From contig CAYMJV010000060.1 of assembly GCA_964390545.1 (NCBI GenBank), positions 1 to 18,632 of the forward strand: 18,632 nucleotides of DNA, in the 5' to 3' direction. Source of the stretch: CAYMJV01 sp964390545 (GTDB taxonomy: Bacteria > Desulfobacterota > BSN033 > UBA1163). Below, piece after piece: positions 14,266 through 18,632 of the stretch (positions are counted from its first letter, which is position 1; each line of letters starts with the position of its first letter). Under the pieces are notes generated by a model. The model had not been told where the DNA came from. It saw only the letters and a program-made list of their open reading frames with translations, and did no database searches. The position numbers and the translations under genes were made by a program.

Positions 14266-15054
14266 TCATCTTCCAGTAAACTTCGGTGCTCTTTTTTCGA
14301 TGAAGGCTTTGATCGCTTCATGGGTATCTGAAGTACGGGCCATATTTGCGATCGTTTGGCTTTCATTCTCCATCTGAGTCTCCAGGGTCTCGTTCAAACC
14401 CGCGTGCATCAGCCGTTTTGCTGCTCCAAGTGCCTTTGGAGCTCCCTCTGCAAGTTGAGTGGCGAGGGCGATCGCCTGGGAGAGCAACTCTTCCTCTGGT
14501 ACCACGCGTGTGATGAGACCCCAGTCCAGTGCCTCCTGGGCTGAGAGGACCCGGTTGGTTAGCGTCAATTCAAGAGCCCGCTTCAAGCCGATGAACCGAG
14601 GAAGAAAGTAAGACATACTCCCATCCGGTGTCAACCCAACTCGAGTGTAAGCCACATTAAAGCGGGCAGTCTCGGCAGCGATAACCAGATCGCAGGCAAG
14701 GGCAAGGCTCATTCCCGCGCCGACAGCAACCCCGTGCACTGCTGCGACAACCGGCGAATTCATCCGTGTCAATCGAGACAAAGCTCCATGGAAATAGGTC
14801 GTCACTTCTTTGATGTAATAAGGTAAACGCTCATCCTGGGTTGTAAATGTTTTTAGGTCTCCGCCAGCGCAGAAGAGGCGTCCGTTTCCGCTGAGGACTA
14901 CTGCCCGGATCTTGGGGTCTTCGTCACACTCCAGGATAGCATACATCAAGTCCCTGGACAGTTCCCGATTAATCGAGTTGAGCGCCTCGGGTCTATTGAG
15001 AGTGATGCGGGCGATACCGTCTTTCACGTCAAAGAGAAGCGTGCTGTAGATCAT
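14266..15054 (-). CDS. Crotonase-family protein, PaaG-like enoyl-CoA isomerase/hydratase
   Basis: A 262-residue cytoplasmic crotonase-fold enzyme acting on acyl-CoA. Seen: oxyanion-hole segments LFCAGGDLK (60-68) and VHGVAVGAGMSLALACD (106-122), plus a normal C-terminal helical region. The two Glu residues of enoyl-CoA hydratase (144 and 164 in the rat enzyme) align with Ser116 and Tyr136. Instead, Asp144 in GLTPDGS sits at the position used by PaaG-type ring-epoxide isomerases and related enzymes (GLVPDSGG). An isomerase role is therefore more likely than hydration of enoyl-CoA. ATG has AAAGGAGG 10 bases upstream. It is the first minus-strand gene left of a divergent region, opposite the MFS gene, and its 3' end abuts the 9-base arrays. 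Confidence 0.87.
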   Translation of the reverse strand: MIYSTLLFDVKDGIARITLNRPEALNSINRELSRDLMYAILECDEDPKIRAVVLSGNGRLFCAGGDLKTFTTQDERLPYYIKEVTTYFHGALSRLTRMNSPVVAAVHGVAVGAGMSLALACDLVIAAETARFNVAYTRVGLTPDGSMSYFLPRFIGLKRALELTLTNRVLSAQEALDWGLITRVVPEEELLSQAIALATQLAEGAPKALGAAKRLMHAGLNETLETQMENESQTIANMARTSDTHEAIKAFIEKRAPKFTGR

Positions 15055-15073
15055 CTTCGTATGGCCTCCTTTA

Positions 15074-15229
15074 CCCCGTTAGAAAGCCCCGCTGCTTGCC
15101 CCGTGTGAAGCTTCACTTCTATCGGGGCTTGCAGCGGGGATGGAAGGTAGTTTCCTTATTGGAGCGAACACGGGGTTCAATGCCCTGTGTGAGCCTTCCC
15201 GTTAGAAAATAGAAGACTTTCTAACGGGG
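15074..15229. repeat. Compound palindrome bounded by 13-base inverted repeats
   Basis: Ends CCCCGTTAGAAAG (15074-15086) and CTTTCTAACGGGG (15217-15229) are perfect inverted repeats. Inside are CCCCGCTGCTTGCCCCG (15087-15103) with CGGGGCTTGCAGCGGGG (15123-15139), paired except for two central bases, and a perfect GTGAAGCTTCAC (15105-15116) at their centre. A second copy of the end sequence, CCCGTTAGAAA (15198-15208), pairs with the right end to make a small local hairpin. It is non-coding and could be a composite of two repeat insertions. Confidence 0.8.
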
Positions 15230-15387
15230 TTTGCATTTTTATCTTCCCATATGAAGCTCGCCGGCTAAAGGCCGGGGCTTCCCGGCAATGTAATATCATT
15301 TCATATTGTGCCCCTTCACCCCGAGCCATCCCGCGAGGGCGTGCTTACGGGGCATGCTCCAGTCACTTCTTGCATAATATAACCAAA

Positions 15388-15420
15388 ACCCTTTACAAAG
15401 GGTAGACTTAAAATTAAAAT
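15388..15420 (+). promoter_or_regulatory. Promoter and operator-like dyad of the MFS gene
   Basis: The palindrome ACCCTTTACAAAGGGT (15388-15403) has perfect 7-base arms. TTTACA (15392-15397) with a 17-base spacer and TAAAAT (15415-15420) is a good promoter, 5 of 6 in both boxes, but it would leave a leader of only about 5 bases. The alternative TTGCAT (15370-15375), 18 bases, TACAAA (15394-15399) leaves room for the AGG at 15421-15423 to serve the ATG. In both cases the dyad covers a core promoter box, as a repressor site would. No regulator gene is next to it. Confidence 0.5.
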
Positions 15421-15431
15421 AGGTTAGATCA

Positions 15432-16595
15432 ATGGCCACCAGCAAGATATTCACCCGTGATTTTGTTCTCAATTTTCTTGCTCAGTTTCTTTTCTCCTTC
15501 GTTTTCTCCATTCTCATCCCAACGCTTCCGATCTACCTTGAAAAAATGGGATCCACTGGAGCAGAGATCGGGGTTCTGATTGGAATCTTCAGCCTTTCCT
15601 CGTTAGTCTTCAGACCTTTTGTTGGAAAAGCCCTTTTAAGAATTCCGGAAAGAAATTTTATGATCGCTGGAACAGTCATCTATACCCTTTCTTCCATCGC
15701 CTATTTGTTTACAAAACCCTTCTGGCCCCTTTTGGTCTTAAGAGCCTTTCAAGGGGTCGGAATGACCCTCTTTTCAACAGCTTCTCTCACATTGGTCACC
15801 AGGGTTAGCCCTGAAGCCCATCGGGGGAAAAGTATCGGTTATTTTTATTTGTCATATAATGTTGCTTTTGTCACAGCTCCTTCCTTTGGGATGTTTCTCA
15901 TCAACACTTTCAATTTCCCCATCCTCTTTCTGGTATGTACCTTTTTTTCAGCATGCTCCTTTTTGATCTCCCTTAAGTTAGGAAAAAACCAAGGTGTTCC
16001 ATTGAAGGACGAATCTACACAGGATCACCCTTTCTTGAGCTATGAGGTACTCCCACCGTCTATCATGGCCTTCATGGCGAGCATGATGTGGGGGGCCCTG
16101 TCTGCCTTTTTTCCCCTATTTGCATTAAGTCACGGAATTGCTAATCCCGGCCCGTTTTTTGCTGTGATAGCCATCATCCTTATCTTCAGCCGTAGTCTTG
16201 GTGGAAGGATATTTGAGATCAAACCCAGAGAAAAAGTGATCTTTCCTTGTCTTTCCTTGCTGATTATTGCAATGATCGTTCTTACTTTCTCTAAAACATC
16301 TCCGATGTTTATGGTTGTTGCAGTGATCTGGGGAATGGGACATGCCTTTATCTTTCCTTCCCTGATGAATTATGCCATTGATCAAGCAAGTTCTCCTAGT
16401 GGGTCCGTGATAGGTACTTATACAGCACTTTCTGATTTTGGATCAGGGATAGGTCCGGTTATAATGGGGATTATTCTTCAATTAACTAGTTATCCGGCCA
16501 TGTTTCTCTGTTCAGCTCTCGCTGGTGTTATCGGTCTGCTCTATCTCTATTCTATTGTTAGAAAAAAGGGGAACGATCAATATGCCAATCTTTGA
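15432..16595 (+). CDS. Major facilitator superfamily transporter
   Basis: A 387-residue inner-membrane carrier, about 12 hydrophobic spans, MFS_1 type. Seen: an N-terminal span ending in ILIPTLPIYLEKMGST, loop 2-3 with RPFVGKALLRIPER (the MFS motif A region), RAFQGVGMTLFSTAS in span 4, and a second-half loop FEIKPREK. The layout is like small-drug or sugar-efflux DHA1 carriers, but the substrate cannot be read from the sequence. The ATG has only a weak AGG 8 bases upstream. The upstream dyad suggests control by a repressor. Its last 14 bases overlap the FmdB-family gene, so the two are co-translated, though no functional link is obvious. Confidence 0.88.
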   Translation: MATSKIFTRDFVLNFLAQFLFSFVFSILIPTLPIYLEKMGSTGAEIGVLIGIFSLSSLVFRPFVGKALLRIPERNFMIAGTVIYTLSSIAYLFTKPFWPLLVLRAFQGVGMTLFSTASLTLVTRVSPEAHRGKSIGYFYLSYNVAFVTAPSFGMFLINTFNFPILFLVCTFFSACSFLISLKLGKNQGVPLKDESTQDHPFLSYEVLPPSIMAFMASMMWGALSAFFPLFALSHGIANPGPFFAVIAIILIFSRSLGGRIFEIKPREKVIFPCLSLLIIAMIVLTFSKTSPMFMVVAVIWGMGHAFIFPSLMNYAIDQASSPSGSVIGTYTALSDFGSGIGPVIMGIILQLTSYPAMFLCSALAGVIGLLYLYSIVRKKGNDQYANL

Positions 16596-16932
16596 ATACC
16601 GTTGTGAAGCATGTGGGAAGATTTCCGAATTCCTTTTGATTAAAACGGACGAGGTCTTCATCCCCCAATGCAAACGATGTAAGAGCAAAAAGATGACACG
16701 GGTTCTTTCAAAAGTGAGAGTGATCCGATCAGAGGAGAGCAGGATGGAAAGCTTGGCGGATCCCTCGAAATGGGGCGACCTTGATGAAAAGGATCCCAAG
16801 AGCATGGCGAAAATGATGAAGAAACTGGGAAAGGAATTTGGGGAAGAATTGGGGGAAGATGCCGATCAGATGGCGGACGAGGCATTGGATGAAGAGATGA
16901 CATCCGGATCAAATAAGGAGTCAAAGGATTAG
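16582..16932 (+). CDS. FmdB-family zinc-ribbon protein
   Basis: A 116-residue protein of the FmdB/CxxC_CxxC_SSSS putative regulatory family. Seen: MPIFEYRCEACGK with Cys8 and Cys11, then CKRCKSK with Cys30 and Cys33, which together form a four-Cys zinc ribbon. After it comes a charged, acidic tail (GEELGEDADQMADEALDEE) predicted to be helical or disordered. The family is named from a formamidase-linked gene in Methylophilus, but its function is generally unknown. The ATG at 16582 is chosen because the family starts at MPxYEYxC; an upstream in-frame extension to 16525 overlaps the MFS gene and is rejected. The MFS stop lies inside this gene. Confidence 0.9.
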   Translation: MPIFEYRCEACGKISEFLLIKTDEVFIPQCKRCKSKKMTRVLSKVRVIRSEESRMESLADPSKWGDLDEKDPKSMAKMMKKLGKEFGEELGEDADQMADEALDEEMTSGSNKESKD

Positions 16933-16934
16933 TA

Positions 16935-16964
16935 TTTTAGGTTGAGGTTAAGGTTAAGGCTGAG
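16935..16964 (+). repeat. Degenerate 6-base tandem array (GTTNAG), left of the gap
   Basis: Five in-register units TTTTAG, GTTGAG, GTTAAG, GTTAAG, GCTGAG, starting 2 bases after the fmdB stop. In reverse complement the array on the other side of the gap reads TTTAGG, which is the same word family in opposite orientation. Confidence 0.8.
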
Positions 16965-16984
16965 GAGAAAATAATTGAGTTCTA

Positions 16985-17084
16985 NNNNNNNNNNNNNNNN
17001 NNNNNNNNNNNNNNNNNNNNNNNNNNNNNNNNNNNNNNNNNNNNNNNNNNNNNNNNNNNNNNNNNNNNNNNNNNNNNNNNNNNN
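16985..17084. other. Assembly gap of 100 N
   Basis: Exactly 100 undetermined bases, a conventional filler for a gap of unknown length. It lies between two oppositely oriented 6-base arrays, so collapse of a hairpin or long tandem repeat is a likely reason for the break. Frames read through it are meaningless. Confidence 0.98.
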
Positions 17085-17144
17085 AACCTAAACCTAAACC
17101 TAAACCTAAACCTAAACCTAAACCTAAACCTAAACCTAAACCTA
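17085..17144 (-). repeat. Perfect (AACCTA)10 tandem array
   Basis: Ten exact copies of AACCTA (TAGGTT on the other strand) run from the gap edge to 1 base short of the peptidase stop codon (TAA at 17146-17148). Only the right boundary is known; the left runs into the gap, so the true copy number may be larger. It looks like a microsatellite rather than a gene feature. Confidence 0.95.
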
Positions 17145-17145
17145 A

Positions 17146-18426
17146 TTATGGTTTCAGGTATTCGAGGGCACTGGCTGCATAGATTCTTGCTGTGAGGCAA
17201 AGGTCGTCAACAGAGACCCATTCATCCTTCTGATGAGGAACCGTCCGGTTTCCCGCCCCGATGGTGACGATCGGAATTCCTGCCCAAGCAGAGAGAAAAG
17301 TGCCATCCGTTGCTCCGGGGACCCCATCGTAAATTGGTTCCTCTCCAGCAACAGATCGATAGGCTCTTGAAACCGCCTGAACAATCGCCTCATCCTGAGA
17401 GGTTTTGGTCCAGGGCCGGTCCTCAAAAAAATTCAGTTTCGCCTCAAATAAGATTCCTCTCGAAAGGCCCTTTTCCAGGCTCTCCCGAATCTCCTTGAGA
17501 GGTCCCGAAAGGAGGCTCTCATGGTTCGATCTTTCTTCTTCCTGGACAATATCCTCCAGGTGCTTCTTGAGGACCTGATGCGATTGGCCAGGAATGGTCC
17601 GGATGTCCAATAAGGCTCTGCACTGGTAAGGCACGACATTGAGCTGAGGGTCTCCTTTTACCGGAGCCTGAAGTACGGTCGGTGTAATGCTCGGGTATCC
17701 TAAAAAAGGATTCTTGCCCAATCGTTCAATCTCCTCCTCTTCTAACTGCCTCATCTTTTCCAAAATCGAGATCATCGGAGGAATAGGATTGAGGCCACTC
17801 AAGGGCATGGCGCCATGGCTCATCTTTCCCGTGGTCATCAGTTCGGCCCTGAGAGCTCCTTTCTGTGCGATGCAGAGATGGTTATCCACAGGCTCGCAGA
17901 TGATGGCCGCGTTTACGCTAGCGGCCCATCCCTGGCGAATAAAATGTTTTACTCCGCTCATCATTCCTTCTTCGTCAACCAGGATTCCAAGAAGGATCTT
18001 TCCACAAATAGGGATGCCTGATTGGCCGATCGCTTTGACAGCCTGCACGGCAGCGGCCAGATTTCCCTTGGTATCACACGCTCCTCTTCCATAGATTCGA
18101 TTGCCTGATAATCGCCCTTCAAAAGGCCCATATTTCCATTCAGAGGCATCCCCCTCCGTGACGACATCCGTATGGCATTCCAACATCAGGCATGGACCTT
18201 CTTTTTGACCCTGGAGTACCCCGATGACATTAGGAGCCCCTGGTTCCACCTCTTCGACGACCACATCGAGCCCCATCTCTTCGAGAAGATGGGAGAGGAA
18301 AAGAGCTACTTCCTTCTCACTCCCTCCACTTCCCTGCCGCCTGACGCTCGGGATTTGGATGAGATCCTGAGTCAGTTGAATCAATTCTTCTCTCTTTATC
18401 TCTTTCAATAGACGATCGAATTTCAA
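17146..18426 (-). CDS. M20-family metallopeptidase (ArgE/DapE/CPG2-like)
   Basis: A 426-residue cytoplasmic zinc amidohydrolase of the ArgE/DapE/carboxypeptidase G2 group, cleaving an acyl-amino acid or dipeptide bond. Seen, numbered from a GTG at 18465: His98 in ECHTDVV, Asp131 in GRGACDTKG, Glu165-Glu166 in VDEEG, Glu191 in CEPVD and a C-terminal HQKDEW. These are the full set of metal ligands plus the catalytic Glu. The insert dimerisation domain is present (GKMSHGAMP). TTG at 18426 is preferred because GAGGG lies 7 bases upstream and the 13 extra codons up to 18465 read through an 8-base repeat array. The order DppC-type permease then peptidase suggests use of imported peptides. Confidence 0.87.
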   Translation of the reverse strand: MKFDRLLKEIKREELIQLTQDLIQIPSVRRQGSGGSEKEVALFLSHLLEEMGLDVVVEEVEPGAPNVIGVLQGQKEGPCLMLECHTDVVTEGDASEWKYGPFEGRLSGNRIYGRGACDTKGNLAAAVQAVKAIGQSGIPICGKILLGILVDEEGMMSGVKHFIRQGWAASVNAAIICEPVDNHLCIAQKGALRAELMTTGKMSHGAMPLSGLNPIPPMISILEKMRQLEEEEIERLGKNPFLGYPSITPTVLQAPVKGDPQLNVVPYQCRALLDIRTIPGQSHQVLKKHLEDIVQEEERSNHESLLSGPLKEIRESLEKGLSRGILFEAKLNFFEDRPWTKTSQDEAIVQAVSRAYRSVAGEEPIYDGVPGATDGTFLSAWAGIPIVTIGAGNRTVPHQKDEWVSVDDLCLTARIYAASALEYLKP

Positions 18427-18442
18427 GATTCTGCCCTCAAGA

Positions 18443-18482
18443 GTGACTCGGTGACGCGGTGACACAATGACCCAGTGATATA
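18443..18482. repeat. Degenerate 8-base tandem array
   Basis: Five in-register units GTGACTCG, GTGACGCG, GTGACACA, ATGACCCA, GTGATATA. It lies in the short gap upstream of the peptidase and supplies the GTG at 18465 that would otherwise look like a start. Confidence 0.75.
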
Positions 18483-18492
18483 ACGTCTTTCT

Positions 18493-18524
18493 CTCCCCAT
18501 CTCCCTACCTCCCTATCTGCCTTG
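18493..18524. repeat. Second 8-base array, pyrimidine rich
   Basis: CTCCCCAT, CTCCCTAC, CTCCCTAT, CTGCCTTG in register. On the minus strand this purine-rich DNA covers the last codons and stop of the permease gene, so it is partly coding. Only three units are close matches. Confidence 0.5.
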
Positions 18525-18632
18525 CCAGCTTTGGATCGAGAATGTCTCTCAACCCATCCCCAAGAAGATTGAATCCTAATACCGCGAAAGCAATAGCGCA
18601 GCCGGGAAAGATAGCCAACCAGGATGAAGTTC
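18505..18632 (-). CDS. DppC/OppC-type ABC transporter permease, C-terminal end only
   Basis: The last 41 codons or so of a dipeptide/oligopeptide ABC permease, running off the right edge of the window. Seen on the minus strand: SSWLAIFPGCAIAFAVLGF, then NLLGDGLRDILDPKLARQ, then a TAG at 18505-18507. FNLLGDGLRDxLDP is the standard C-terminus of DppC/OppC permeases and is specific. The stop is about 80 bases upstream of the peptidase start. The rest of the transporter should lie to the right. Confidence 0.85.
   Translation of the reverse strand, partial: TSSWLAIFPGCAIAFAVLGFNLLGDGLRDILDPKLARQIGR

Larger units (their letters stand above)
15055..15431. other. Divergent intergenic region, palindrome-rich, no gene seen
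   Basis: Between the divergent crotonase-family and MFS genes. The left half is a cluster of palindromes, with a further hairpin at 15253-15281 (GAAGC, CCGGC / GCCGG, GCTTC) and a GCCCC (15310-15314) / GGGGC (15349-15353) pair. The last 70 bases before the MFS gene are AT-rich and hold a promoter with a dyad. No open frame here has coding character. Confidence 0.7.

Noticed and set aside
17085..17144. Telomere-like or CRISPR-like reading of the AACCTA repeats
   Set aside because: Units are 6 bases with no spacers, inside a scaffold between two genes; a microsatellite explains it.
17687..18094. Plus-strand open frame opposite the M20 peptidase
   Set aside because: Antisense shadow of a gene with a full set of metal ligands.

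Overview
The window looks like a chromosomal scaffold segment from a moderate-GC Gram-negative bacterium. It is probably a metagenome-assembled deltaproteobacterial (Desulfobacterota-type) genome. The taxonomic guess rests on gene content (a Liv-type ABC importer interleaved with two acyl-CoA-ligase-family genes, a short QueG-like Fe-S protein, FmdB, a fused membrane/spermidine-synthase-fold protein) and on many intergenic palindromes. It is an inference, not a measurement. A run of exactly 100 N (16985-17084) is a scaffold gap, so distances across it are not real.

Layout. Left edge, plus strand: the C-terminal half of a glycerophosphodiester phosphodiesterase, then a hotdog-fold thioesterase. 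Convergent with these is a roughly 10 kb minus-strand cluster (11128 down to 1159), transcribed right to left: LivG ATPase, long-chain acyl-CoA synthetase, LivH permease, LivM permease, periplasmic binding protein, small lipoprotein, LivF ATPase, PaaK-like ligase, short QueG-like double [4Fe-4S] protein. Two junctions are 4-base GTGA start/stop overlaps: synthetase/LivH and LivF/PaaK-like. A good sigma70-type promoter (TTGACA, 17 bp, TAAGAT) lies just upstream of livG. To the right, still minus, are a DapA/HOGA-family aldolase, a membrane protein fused to a spermidine-synthase-like domain, and an enoyl-CoA hydratase/isomerase-family protein. A 377-base divergent intergenic region full of palindromes leads to a plus-strand MFS transporter overlapping an fmdB-type gene. 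After the gap come a minus-strand M20 peptidase and the C-terminus of a DppC/OppC-type permease that runs off the right edge.

How the genes may work together. The central cluster reads as an uptake-and-activation module: an ABC importer of the hydrophobic/branched-chain amino acid family captures a small carboxylic acid, and the co-translated ligases would trap it as a CoA thioester. The thioesterase and the PaaG-like isomerase nearby fit acyl-CoA metabolism. The PaaK-like protein has lost the usual phosphate-binding loop, so its role is uncertain. The DppC-type permease next to the M20 peptidase suggests peptide uptake followed by hydrolysis.

Almost every intergenic space carries inverted-repeat or short-period tandem DNA: a 155-bp MITE-like element, several large palindromes, and arrays with 9-, 6- and 8-base units, two of them set head-to-head. 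I saw no tRNA, rRNA, CRISPR array, transposase, integrase or toxin-antitoxin genes.
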